DNA of 10,523 nucleotides, taken from Bacteroidota bacterium (GTDB taxonomy: Bacteria > Bacteroidota > Bacteroidia > Bacteroidales > UBA932). Positions 1-7,552 of this stretch are shown one piece after another. Location: assembly GCA_017860395.1 (NCBI GenBank), contig JAGDMC010000027.1:1-10523 (forward strand), given 5' to 3'. The position numbers and the translations under genes are program-made. Position 1 is the first letter of the stretch. Each line of letters starts with the position of its first letter. The notes under the pieces are model-generated. The model ran no database searches. It was not told the DNA's origin and saw nothing but the letters and a program-made list of their open reading frames with translations.

Positions 1-272
1 GAGGAGAAAAAGGAGATAAAATTCTACAGTACGGGCAAAGAGTATGGGGAATATCAGGAACAGACAGAGAGCAGACAATCAGTAAGATTATAGAAAAAAC
101 TGAAGAGTTTTTCCGTTCATTGGGGTTAAAGACACGCCTTTCGGAAAACGGAGCCGGAGAAGAAACAATAAATGAAATAGTGCGTCGTTTTGAACAAAGA
201 GACGTGCATTATGGCGAAAACCGTTCTGTAGATGCAAAAATAACAAGGCAAATCCTCGAAAGGGTAATCTGA
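1..272 (+). CDS. Iron-dependent alcohol dehydrogenase, YqhD/butanol dehydrogenase type (C-terminal end only)
   Basis: The gene enters from the left edge. The third forward frame is open from base 3 and gives 89 residues before the TGA at 270-272. The segment KILQYGQRVWGI followed by a helical stretch with EEFFRSLGLKTRLSE and a closing GENRSVD...ARQIL-like tail resembles the C-terminus of NADPH-dependent iron-containing alcohol dehydrogenases such as E. coli YqhD and clostridial butanol dehydrogenases. These enzymes reduce aldehydes to alcohols in the cytoplasm and are usually about 385-390 residues long. The metal-binding His/Asp residues and the nucleotide-binding domain lie upstream of the window, so activity cannot be judged. 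The gene ends 48 bases before the chemosensory operon and has no obvious functional link to it. The call rests on recalled family similarity of the C-terminal helices only. Confidence 0.8.
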   Translation, partial: GEKGDKILQYGQRVWGISGTDREQTISKIIEKTEEFFRSLGLKTRLSENGAGEETINEIVRRFEQRDVHYGENRSVDAKITRQILERVI

Positions 273-287
273 CAAATCGGGTAATAA

Positions 288-299
288 TTTGTATCTTTA
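288..299 (+). promoter_or_regulatory. Candidate Bacteroidota-type promoter -7 element for the chemosensory operon
   Basis: The 48-base gap between the dehydrogenase stop and the first cheW is the only non-coding space ahead of the operon. It contains GTATCTTTACA; the core TATCTTTA (292-299) differs by one base from the Bacteroidota -7 consensus TAnnTTTG. The element ends about 21 bases before the ATG at 321, giving a short leader as is common in that phylum. No convincing -33 TTTG box is found 17-23 bases further upstream; the nearest TTTG (288-291) directly abuts the -7 element. Read-through from the dehydrogenase gene is the alternative, since no terminator hairpin is visible in the gap. 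Confidence 0.35.
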
Positions 300-320
300 C
301 ATAAACTTTAATGCAGAGAT

Positions 321-788
321 ATGAAAAGTAAACACCTCGAATTGCTTACATTTAAAATCGAGGGGCAAAACTTTGCCTTTCCTCTTCCTATGGTTGAAAG
401 GGTCATCCAGGCCCAGACTATCACTCGTATAGAAAAAGCCCCTGAATTTATTGAGGGTGTAATAGATATAAAAGGGGAAATAATCGGAGTCATCTCTTTA
501 CGGAAGCGCTTCTCTCTTGGTGATAAGCCGCTTTCCGTATCAGATTTAATTTTAATTATTAATTCTCCCTTGGGGAAAATGGGAGTGATTGCAGACGAAA
601 CCGGTGATATTCTTAAAATATCAGAGGAAAGCGTTAATGCAATGAAACCAATATTTGAGGGGATGTCTCAAATAGACTTTTTCAGCAACGACAATGGCAT
701 TTTTTATATCTTCGATACTTCAACAATACTTTCAAATATTGAGAATTCAGAAATAGAACAGATGATTAAATCAATTCAAAAAGCATAG
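321..788 (+). CDS. cheW: CheW-like coupling protein, first copy
   Basis: This small cytoplasmic scaffold (155 aa, a normal CheW length) would join the receptor to the kinase CheA. It is a single CheW/SH3-like domain: the first strands read LELLTFKIEGQNFAFPL (about residues 6-22), then a proline-poor 'apeFIEGVIDIKGEIIGVISLRKRF' region. That region matches the family pattern GViNlRGeiipVidLrkrF at about residues 46-64, though the usual Arg of 'LRG' is Lys here. The later GVIADET and 'V' strands fit the second half of the fold. The start at 321 begins 15 bases before the conserved first strand and has no Shine-Dalgarno sequence (GCAGAGATATG). It occupies the WspB position. Which partner it binds, compared with the second CheW, cannot be read from sequence. 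Confidence 0.92.
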   Translation: MKSKHLELLTFKIEGQNFAFPLPMVERVIQAQTITRIEKAPEFIEGVIDIKGEIIGVISLRKRFSLGDKPLSVSDLILIINSPLGKMGVIADETGDILKISEESVNAMKPIFEGMSQIDFFSNDNGIFYIFDTSTILSNIENSEIEQMIKSIQKA

Positions 789-799
789 AACATTCTATG
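784..799. repeat. Near-perfect 16-base palindrome over the cheW stop and cheR start
   Basis: CATAGAA-CA-TTCTATG has 7-base perfect arms separated by two bases. It contains both the TAG stop of the first cheW (786-788) and the ATG start of cheR (797-799). In RNA it could fold into a small AU-rich hairpin that hides the cheR start until ribosomes finish cheW, which would couple their translation. It could also be chance, because the arms are short and AT-rich. Confidence 0.35.
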
Positions 800-2293
800 A
801 AACAAAAGGGGGAATTGATAAAAATTGCCGCTCTCGTAGAAAAAGAGCTTGGTCTTCATTTTGAATCTAACAGGATTGAAGATGTAGAACGGGGAATTAT
901 TGCTGCTCTCCATGAAATCAATATCGAAGACACTGAAAAATTTATCAGTAATTTAGCTGCCGCCTCGTCAATAGAACCTTTGTTCCTCAGAGTTCTCTCT
1001 TCGCATCTTACAATTGGAGAAACCTATTTTTTTCGGGAAAAACCTGCAATGAGTCTTTTTATTAAGATGATAATGCCGGAGGTAATTCGCAGAGCTGAGA
1101 AGGAAAAGAGAGCAATAAAAATCTGGAGTGCCGGATGCAGTTCCGGAGAGGAGCCATACTCTCTGGCAATAATCATTAAAGAAAATTTTCCTGAATTAAG
1201 TACGTCAGATTTTTCAATTATGGCTACGGATATCAGCCCTAAAGCTATAAACAAGGCAATATCAGGAATATATACAGAGTGGTCATTCAGGGAAACACCC
1301 GACAATATCCGAAAAAAATATTTTTTGAATAATAACGGGACATGGAGCATTTCTCCGGATATAAAAAGACTGGTAAACTTCACTTATCTTAATCTGGCTA
1401 GGGATTCATTTACTTCGCAGCTTTCAGGAACAGCTAACGTCGATATTATTTTTTGCCGGAATGTACTTATGTATTTGTCTCCCGCGATAATAAAAACAGC
1501 TGCAGAGAATTTTTATAACTGTCTTAATGACGGAGGTTGGTTTATTACAAGCCAGGTCGAACTCAATGATGAATATTTCTCCCTGTTCGACAAGGTATAT
1601 TTTGAGAGTGGCGTTTTTTACAAAAAGATTGTTTCAGGTAAGAAAGGGAAAAAAGCACCTTACAAAAACTATATCGATGAAATCCTTTTGAAAACCCATT
1701 CAACTGGAATTAAACCGGAAAGAAAGATAACAAAGGAGATAAACCGGGAAATAAAGGGTAAATTCATTGCCCGCAAGAATATAAGTCCGCTTAGCGCCGA
1801 AACTGAAAACGACCTCGAAAAGCTTTACCTCGCAGGTAAATACAAAGAATGTATAACTGCTTGTCTTAAAGTAATTGAAAAAGGCAAAGACGACCATAAT
1901 CTGCTTTCTTTACTGGCAAAATGCTATGCCAACTCAGGAAATTATAAACAAGCAGTAATAGTTCTTGACAAAATAGTCTCATCGGGATTGTCCGATGAAG
2001 ATATTTTCTACCTTTATGGAACAGTCCTGCACGAACAGAATGAGATTAATAAAGCAAAAGAAGCTTTTAAAAAAGGGCTGTACCTTAATCCTGATCACCT
2101 TCTGTCTCATCTTATGATGGGTAACATAATGAATCAGGAGGGAAAAAGAACAATTGCAAATAAACACTATTTCAATGTTCTGGAAATTCTCGGGAAATGG
2201 AATAATGATGATATTATTCCAGGATCCGGAGGCCTGACAAAAGCGAGATTAAATGATATTGTAGAAAATCTATTGTCCGAAAATGAAAAGTGA
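797..2293 (+). CDS. cheR: CheR-type receptor methyltransferase with C-terminal TPR repeats (WspC/FrzF-like)
   Basis: This 498-residue protein is about 200 residues longer than classical CheR. It would transfer methyl groups from S-adenosylmethionine to glutamates of the MCP, raising kinase output. The N-terminal helical CheR domain carries LTIGETYFFRE (residues 71-81). The SAM-binding motif is IWSAGCSSGEEPYSLA (109-124), with the acidic residue of ATDIS at D145, and the family signature IFCRNVLMYLS lies at 218-228. A lysine-rich linker (about 280-335) leads to about three TPR-like helix pairs (about 337-465), including YLAGKYKECI, NSGNYKQAVIVL and INKAKEAFKKGLYLNPDH. TPR-bearing CheRs are typical of Wsp and Frz systems, where the repeats act in protein contacts rather than binding a receptor pentapeptide. 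The start follows the previous stop by 8 bases, and the 3' end overlaps the next gene by 11 bases. Confidence 0.95.
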   Translation: MKQKGELIKIAALVEKELGLHFESNRIEDVERGIIAALHEINIEDTEKFISNLAAASSIEPLFLRVLSSHLTIGETYFFREKPAMSLFIKMIMPEVIRRAEKEKRAIKIWSAGCSSGEEPYSLAIIIKENFPELSTSDFSIMATDISPKAINKAISGIYTEWSFRETPDNIRKKYFLNNNGTWSISPDIKRLVNFTYLNLARDSFTSQLSGTANVDIIFCRNVLMYLSPAIIKTAAENFYNCLNDGGWFITSQVELNDEYFSLFDKVYFESGVFYKKIVSGKKGKKAPYKNYIDEILLKTHSTGIKPERKITKEINREIKGKFIARKNISPLSAETENDLEKLYLAGKYKECITACLKVIEKGKDDHNLLSLLAKCYANSGNYKQAVIVLDKIVSSGLSDEDIFYLYGTVLHEQNEINKAKEAFKKGLYLNPDHLLSHLMMGNIMNQEGKRTIANKHYFNVLEILGKWNNDDIIPGSGGLTKARLNDIVENLLSENEK

Positions 2294-2792
2294 AAAGGAA
2301 ATACTTGACGAAAGAGCAAGAGTAAATGCATTAAAAGACAGAGCAGAAAGCGATGTTGCCTCAAACACTGCAACCTTTCTTGAATTTCGGATAGTTCCTG
2401 AACAGTATGCCATTGAAGAAAAATTTGTAACAGAAGTTCTTTTTCTTAGAAACCTGACAATAATTCCCGGTACACCCTCATTTGTACAGGGAGTTATAAA
2501 TTACAGAGGAAGAATACTGTCTGTCGTAAATATCCAGATTTTCCTTAACAAAAGAGAGAAGGGACTGGGAGAAATGAATAAGCTGATTGTTATATCGGAC
2601 GGCAAAATGGAATACGGCATAGTTGCTGACAATATAGCCGGGCTAAGGGAAATTGATATTGATTCAATTGGCATTAAACCTTTAAATCTTGATCCGTCTT
2701 CGGAGGAGTTTATAATGGGCGTAATGCCGGATGGTGTTGTACTCCTGGATGGAGAGGTTCTTTTAAAAACTTCAAAAATTATAATAAAATAA
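2283..2792 (+). CDS. cheW: CheW-like coupling protein, second copy, with charged N-terminal extension
   Basis: This is a second cytoplasmic adaptor (169 aa). The CheW fold starts at about residue 30 with TFLEFRIVPEQYAIEEKFV. The signature GVINYRGRILSVVNI lies at about 66-80, retaining the Arg of the family's N-R-G motif, and GIVADNIAGL fits the second half. The first 30 or so residues are rich in charge (KSEKEILDERARV) and look helical; they are absent from the first CheW. The two copies are clearly diverged, not a recent duplication. The gene begins inside the last codons of cheR (ATG 2283, cheR stop 2291-2293), so its translation is probably coupled. It holds the WspD position, flanking CheR-TPR. 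A later in-frame start cannot be excluded for the extension. Confidence 0.92.
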   Translation: MKSEKEILDERARVNALKDRAESDVASNTATFLEFRIVPEQYAIEEKFVTEVLFLRNLTIIPGTPSFVQGVINYRGRILSVVNIQIFLNKREKGLGEMNKLIVISDGKMEYGIVADNIAGLREIDIDSIGIKPLNLDPSSEEFIMGVMPDGVVLLDGEVLLKTSKIIIK

Positions 2793-2795
2793 CAT

Positions 2796-4289
2796 ATGAG
2801 CACTCTATTGGAATTTAAGACAAGACAAAAGCTTATTATTGGCTTTTCGTCAGTGGTAATCTTTACAATTCTCTTTACTGCAATAACCTTCAACGGATTT
2901 CGCAGATTTGACAACACTTCGACTAAAATCCGCAATATTGACAGCCTCACATACGAACTTACTGGTTTACGGGCAGATGAAAACAGGCTTCGCGCTCTCT
3001 CGCTCGAACTTTTAATTGCACCGGGTAACGAAAGAATTATTAATATTAAATCAGCCATAAAGGAAAAAGAGAGGGATTTCCTAAAAAAAACACATGGTAT
3101 TGACAGTATGCTGACCGGCTATCCCGACCAGAGAGCACTCTTTTCTCAAACAGTTTCTGATATTAATACATACGTACATAATCGTGCAATAATGATTAAT
3201 ATGCTGGACAGCGGGAAAAAGAAAGAGGCGCTGGAACTTATCGAAGGCAGCCAGTCTTCTTTATACGAAAGCATACGCGCAATCAGCATTGCTGTGGAAA
3301 CAGAACTCTTCAATTTCAGAAATGCAGCTTACAATAATAATGAACGACTCCATAACAGCGCTAATATTCTAATTATATTAATAGGAGCCATTCTTATTTT
3401 TCTCACTATTTTTCTCTCTGTATGGGCTGTATATATTCTCAGAAAAATATCTGATGAAATTAAAGCCGGAGTGGAGGTTCTGGCGAGCTCCTCTACCGAC
3501 ATTTTAAGTACTGTAACAGAAATTTCCGCTGGTGCTGCCGAAACATCTACAGCAGTATCTGAAACCACTACTACTATTGAAGAGGTTAGACAAACTGCAC
3601 TTGTTTCCAATCAAAAATCCCAGTCTCTCATGGAGAGCTCGCAACGGGCTGCCGATTCTGCAGATAAAGGCAAAAACTCAATTAAAAAAGTTATTGACGC
3701 AATGGCGAAAATTGACAACCAGATGAATCTGATTTCCGAAACTGTAGTAAAACTGTCCGAGCAGAGCAGAACTATCGGGGAAATCACTTCAACAGTTGCA
3801 GATATTGCCGACCAGTCCAACCTGCTTGCCGTAAATGCTGCTATAGAAGCTGCTAAAGCCGGAGAACACGGAAGAGGATTTACAATTGTAGCCCAGGAGA
3901 TTCGTTCACTTGCAGATCAGTCAAAGAAAGCAACCCTTCAGGTTAAGGAAATTCTTAATGAAATCAACAAATCCGTTAACCAGGCTGTTGGCGTAACAGA
4001 ACAAGGAGCAAGAACAGTAGACAACGGACTTAATCTGGTTAAACAAAGCGGAGAGGTTATTGACATACTTTCGGACAACGTGGAAGAAGCCGCAGAAGCA
4101 TCAATCCAGATTTCTTCATCAACACAGCAGCAAATGGCTGGTATGGATCAGATTGTACCTGCAATGGAAAACATAAAAAAAGCAAGCGAGCAAAACACAA
4201 CAGGTATAAAACACACTCAAACAATAGCGCAAAATATTCACCAACTGGGGCAGTCGCTGAAAAAAGTTATAATAAAATACAATCTATAG
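2796..4289 (+). CDS. Methyl-accepting chemotaxis protein: periplasmic 4-helix-bundle sensor, apparently no HAMP
   Basis: This is the receptor of the system (497 aa). Membrane segment 1 is at about residues 13-32 ([20 protein letters not shown]) and membrane segment 2 at about 191-214. The roughly 155 residues between them are helical, with an [15 protein letters not shown] start, and fit the 4HB_MCP sensor type. The cytoplasmic coiled coil starts almost at once after membrane segment 2. I see no HAMP pattern between TM2 and the [10 protein letters not shown]...[14 protein letters not shown] helix. The kinase-contact tip is very well kept: [24 protein letters not shown] (residues 339-362). From the tip Glu (about 357), each arm is about 140 residues, near 20 heptads, suggesting the 40H signalling class. 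QS/AE-rich heptads offer methylation sites. The C-terminus (VIIKYNL) has no NWETF-like CheR pentapeptide. It corresponds to WspA but sits in fourth place. Confidence 0.95.
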   Translation: MSTLLEFKTRQKLIIGFSSVVIFTILFTAITFNGFRRFDNTSTKIRNIDSLTYELTGLRADENRLRALSLELLIAPGNERIINIKSAIKEKERDFLKKTHGIDSMLTGYPDQRALFSQTVSDINTYVHNRAIMINMLDSGKKKEALELIEGSQSSLYESIRAISIAVETELFNFRNAAYNNNERLHNSANILIILIGAILIFLTIFLSVWAVYILRKISDEIKAGVEVLASSSTDILSTVTEISAGAAETSTAVSETTTTIEEVRQTALVSNQKSQSLMESSQRAADSADKGKNSIKKVIDAMAKIDNQMNLISETVVKLSEQSRTIGEITSTVADIADQSNLLAVNAAIEAAKAGEHGRGFTIVAQEIRSLADQSKKATLQVKEILNEINKSVNQAVGVTEQGARTVDNGLNLVKQSGEVIDILSDNVEEAAEASIQISSSTQQQMAGMDQIVPAMENIKKASEQNTTGIKHTQTIAQNIHQLGQSLKKVIIKYNL

Positions 4290-4295
4290 CGGATA

Positions 4296-6446
4296 ATGAG
4301 TAACGACCAGGATGAATTTCTTAAAGAACTCTTAGCTGATTTCCGGATTGAAGCTACCGAACACTATAATTCCATTTTAGAGGGCGTTCTCTTGCTGGAA
4401 AAAAACGGGCTTCCAATTCCTGACAAAAGCATTATAGAGAAGGTATACAGGTGTACCCACTCTCTTAAAGGTGCCGCAAGGGCGGTTAACCTTTTGGATA
4501 TTGAAAAACTCTGTATGGCTGCTGAAACTATTTTCAACAGCCTTAAGAAAGGTGAATCTGTCCTTAACCCATCTCTTTTTGATGTCTTGTATAAGGCTCT
4601 GGATGTTTTGAAATTGCTTCTTTCAAATTATGATAAAACCGGCGGAGGAGGAACCAATACAAACCTTGTGCAGATTATCAGGCATCTGGAATTCGTTCAA
4701 AAAAGCTCACTTAGCCAGGCTGGAAATATAGAAAGCACTGTTCCGGAATTGGCTGTTTCTGTGGAAACGGAACCTGCAGGAAAAGAGATACGGGAAAAAG
4801 ATGTTCCTGAAAAGGAAGATGATACAATAAGAATATCTTCAGGAAAGCTAAACAGGCTATTGAGAGAAACAGAAGATTTTGTTGTTGTAAAATCTGCTAT
4901 TGAATTTTACAAAAAGGAACTAGCACAAATAAGCTCAAGATACAAAGATGAAAATCTCACTTATATTTATGAAGATATGGTGAGATTTCAGAATATTGCA
5001 AACAGAATGGTAGATGACCTTATCATAGGAATAAAATCTACACTTTTGTCCCCTTTTTCAACAATACTTAATATTGTTCCAAAAATTGTCAGAGACCTCT
5101 CCAAAGAGAGTTCCAAAAGCATCTCTGTGTCAATTAAAGACGACTATTACGAAATTGACCGGAGGATTCTTGAAGAGATTAAGGATCCTATAATCCACCT
5201 GATTCGCAATTGCGTAGACCATGGTATTGAGACAATCAGGGAGAGAGAGGCAAAGGGCAAACCTTCACAAGGAAATCTAAGCATTACAGTAAGAAAAGAG
5301 GCCGACAGAAAAATATCTCTTATTATTGAAGATGACGGCAAAGGCATTGATTCAGAGAAAATTTTGAAATCTGCCGTTAAGAACGGAATAATTGACGAAA
5401 GCCGGTTAGGCAAAATGTCTGAAAACGAGATATATTCCCTGATCTTTAAATCCGGAGTTTCTTCTAGCGAAATGATAACCGAGATTTCCGGAAGAGGGCT
5501 TGGGATGGCAATTGTTGCAGAAAAGGTTTCCAACCTTGGCGGCACAATAGATGTAAAATCCCGCAAAGGACTTGGGACAACTTTTACAATTACCCTTCCT
5601 CAGACTATCGCTACATTTCGTGGGATTATTATTGTCGTTGAGGGAAAATCGTATATGGTACCTTCTATTTTTCTTGAAAGGGCTATTCTAATTAAACCAC
5701 AAGAAATTAAGAGCATTGGAGGGAGAAACGTTATAACTGTTAACGGCACTACAATCGGTTATATTTCTATGCGAGAGGCACTTGGTGTTGAAAAAGGAAA
5801 AACAGACTCAAATTCAGACAGATATCTGAATGTAATGATTCTCTCTGTTAACAACAACAGACTTGCATTTTCCGTGGATGAAATACTTGAAGAACAAGAG
5901 GGAATTGTTAAGGAACTGGGGCCAATGTTAAACCAGTTAAAAAAGATAACAGGGGTAACAATTTTGGCAAATGGAGTAATTGTTCCAGTAATAAACATCA
6001 ATGAAATTATTGAAAAAATATCTTTCAATTCACACTATGAAGCCGGACAAGAAAGAAATATCGAAGCTCAGCCGGAAAATGGTCAAAAGAAGATTTTGGT
6101 AGTCGAAGACTCGATTACTGTTCGTACAATGCTAAAAACAATTATCGAAAACGGCGGATACATAGTAAAAACCGCTTTTGACGGACAGGACGGACTCGAA
6201 ACTCTGCTGAATGATAGTTTTGATCTTCTTGTAACAGACATTGAGATGCCAAGGATGAACGGGTTTGAACTGACAGAAAAAGTCAGGGAAAACAGTGCAT
6301 TTACAGATTTGCCGATAATCCTGGTGACTACTCTCGATAAGCCTGAGGACAAAAGAAGAGGACTGGAATCCGGAGCAAATGCGTATATTGTTAAAGGAAG
6401 TTTTGAAAAGAGCAACCTCATTGAAACAATCCGAAGACTGATTTAA
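4296..6446 (+). CDS. cheA: Hybrid CheA histidine kinase with C-terminal receiver (WspE/FrzE-like)
   Basis: This is the central kinase (716 aa). The N-terminal HPt domain (about 1-115) carries the phosphorylated His55 in THSLKGA. A glutamate-rich linker (about 135-175) follows with no recognisable CheY-binding P2 domain. Dimerisation (P3) occupies about 177-250. The ATP-binding domain (about 250-435) has the N box HLIRNCVDHGIE (301-312, key Asn305), G1 DDGKG (346-350) and G2 GRGLG (399-403). A CheW-like P5 domain (about 438-575) docks to the CheW/receptor array. The C-terminal receiver (about 598-716) has acidic residues E604 and D605, phosphoacceptor D648 in TDIEMP, T678 and K700, so it looks fully functional. 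All catalytic motifs are intact. A tethered receiver is shared with WspE and FrzE; it may act as a phosphate sink or as an intermediate. The start is 6 bases after the MCP stop. Confidence 0.96.
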   Translation: MSNDQDEFLKELLADFRIEATEHYNSILEGVLLLEKNGLPIPDKSIIEKVYRCTHSLKGAARAVNLLDIEKLCMAAETIFNSLKKGESVLNPSLFDVLYKALDVLKLLLSNYDKTGGGGTNTNLVQIIRHLEFVQKSSLSQAGNIESTVPELAVSVETEPAGKEIREKDVPEKEDDTIRISSGKLNRLLRETEDFVVVKSAIEFYKKELAQISSRYKDENLTYIYEDMVRFQNIANRMVDDLIIGIKSTLLSPFSTILNIVPKIVRDLSKESSKSISVSIKDDYYEIDRRILEEIKDPIIHLIRNCVDHGIETIREREAKGKPSQGNLSITVRKEADRKISLIIEDDGKGIDSEKILKSAVKNGIIDESRLGKMSENEIYSLIFKSGVSSSEMITEISGRGLGMAIVAEKVSNLGGTIDVKSRKGLGTTFTITLPQTIATFRGIIIVVEGKSYMVPSIFLERAILIKPQEIKSIGGRNVITVNGTTIGYISMREALGVEKGKTDSNSDRYLNVMILSVNNNRLAFSVDEILEEQEGIVKELGPMLNQLKKITGVTILANGVIVPVININEIIEKISFNSHYEAGQERNIEAQPENGQKKILVVEDSITVRTMLKTIIENGGYIVKTAFDGQDGLETLLNDSFDLLVTDIEMPRMNGFELTEKVRENSAFTDLPIILVTTLDKPEDKRRGLESGANAYIVKGSFEKSNLIETIRRLI

Positions 6447-6457
6447 ATTGTATGTAA

Positions 6458-7549
6458 ATGAAATTTACACATCAAACATCCGGAAAAAAGATAAGGGTTT
6501 TGATTGTTGATGACTCTCTTATCGGAAGAAAGCTGCTGAGTGGTATTCTTGCAGCAGATCCCATGTTTGAAGTGGTTGCCTTTGCAGAAAACGGAAAACT
6601 TGCATACGAAAAAGTTTTGCATTTAAAGCCGGATGTAGTCAGCATGGATATTAACATGCCGGTAATGGATGGAATAGAGGCAACCAGATTTATTATGAGC
6701 CACTACCCTGTTCCAGTTGTGATTGTCAGCAGTATTTACCGTGATATGGAAATTGAGCTGGCAATCCAGGAGCTGGAAGCCGGTGCAGTTACAATCTTAC
6801 CTAAGCCTTACGGCCCGGGCCATCCGGATTTTTTAAGGTACGCCCAGAAATATAAAAACACTTTAAAGCTCATGTCTGAGATAAAAGTTGTAAAGCGCAA
6901 TTTTACTCATACATACTCCAGTATTCCGGCCAATTCATTATCAGAAGACAAAGATAGTGCTTCAACAATTTTATCCTCTTTTAACAAAAACGCAAAAGTT
7001 CTTGCAATTGGCGCATCTGCAGGAGGTCCCGAGGGATTAAGGACTATTTTATCCAAAATAAATCCGGCATTTCCACTTCCAATCCTTTTGGTTCAGCATA
7101 TAGACCCGAATTTTGCCGATGGTTTTGCTACATGGCTAAACAGTTTTTCGAAAATTAATGTAAAAATTGCAGTTCAGGGCGAGAAAATAAGTTCCGGTAA
7201 TGTTTATGTCCCTCCCGGGAACAAACATATGAAGGTTGATAACGAAGGAAACATTCTTCTTTCATCAGAAAAAACCTCTTCTTTGAACCGTCCTTCCATT
7301 GATGCACTTTTTTCGAGTCTTGCAGATGTATATAAGCAAAATGTAATTGCTGTCCTTTTATCCGGTATGGGAAAAGACGGGGCAAGAGAGCTTAAGAGGC
7401 TAAGGGATACCGGAGCATATACTTTTGCTCAGGACGAAGAGAGTTCTCTTGTTTACGGAATGCCCGGAGAAGCAGTTAAACTTGGAGCTGTATGCAGTGT
7501 TTTGTCACCGGAAGGAATAGTAAATCAATTAAATAATCTTTTTGTATAA
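6458..7549 (+). CDS. cheB: CheB-type receptor methylesterase/deamidase with N-terminal receiver
   Basis: This 363-residue cytoplasmic enzyme would remove methyl groups from (and deamidate) the MCP once CheA phosphorylates its receiver, giving negative feedback. The receiver spans about 12-135, with D18/D19 in IVDDS, phosphoacceptor D64 in SMDINMP, S91 and K116 in LPKPYGPG. The linker covers about 140-178. The esterase domain (about 180-360) has the complete catalytic triad: Ser187 in GASAGGP, His214 in VQHIDP and Asp307 in SGMGKDGA. The closing AQDEESSLVYGMPGEA block (324-339) is strongly typical of the family. It matches the WspF/FrzG position directly after CheA-REC. The 11-base gap to cheA holds no clear ribosome binding site. 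Confidence 0.97.
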   Translation: MKFTHQTSGKKIRVLIVDDSLIGRKLLSGILAADPMFEVVAFAENGKLAYEKVLHLKPDVVSMDINMPVMDGIEATRFIMSHYPVPVVIVSSIYRDMEIELAIQELEAGAVTILPKPYGPGHPDFLRYAQKYKNTLKLMSEIKVVKRNFTHTYSSIPANSLSEDKDSASTILSSFNKNAKVLAIGASAGGPEGLRTILSKINPAFPLPILLVQHIDPNFADGFATWLNSFSKINVKIAVQGEKISSGNVYVPPGNKHMKVDNEGNILLSSEKTSSLNRPSIDALFSSLADVYKQNVIAVLLSGMGKDGARELKRLRDTGAYTFAQDEESSLVYGMPGEAVKLGAVCSVLSPEGIVNQLNNLFV

Positions 7550-7552
7550 TTT

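Noticed and set aside
1..93. Alternative reading of the left edge in frame 1
   Set aside because: It stops at a TAG at 91-93, whereas frame 3 stays open to 272 and matches the C-terminus of iron alcohol dehydrogenases.
2501..3058. Long open frame on the - strand (185 codons) opposite the second cheW and MCP start
   Set aside because: It lies fully opposite two clear family members, has a serine/leucine/isoleucine-rich composition typical of antisense shadows and shows no recognisable domain. The same holds for the frame at 5147-5566 opposite cheA.
4269..4289. CheR-binding pentapeptide at the MCP C-terminus
   Set aside because: The tail reads VIIKYNL and has no NWETF-like aromatic/acidic pattern.
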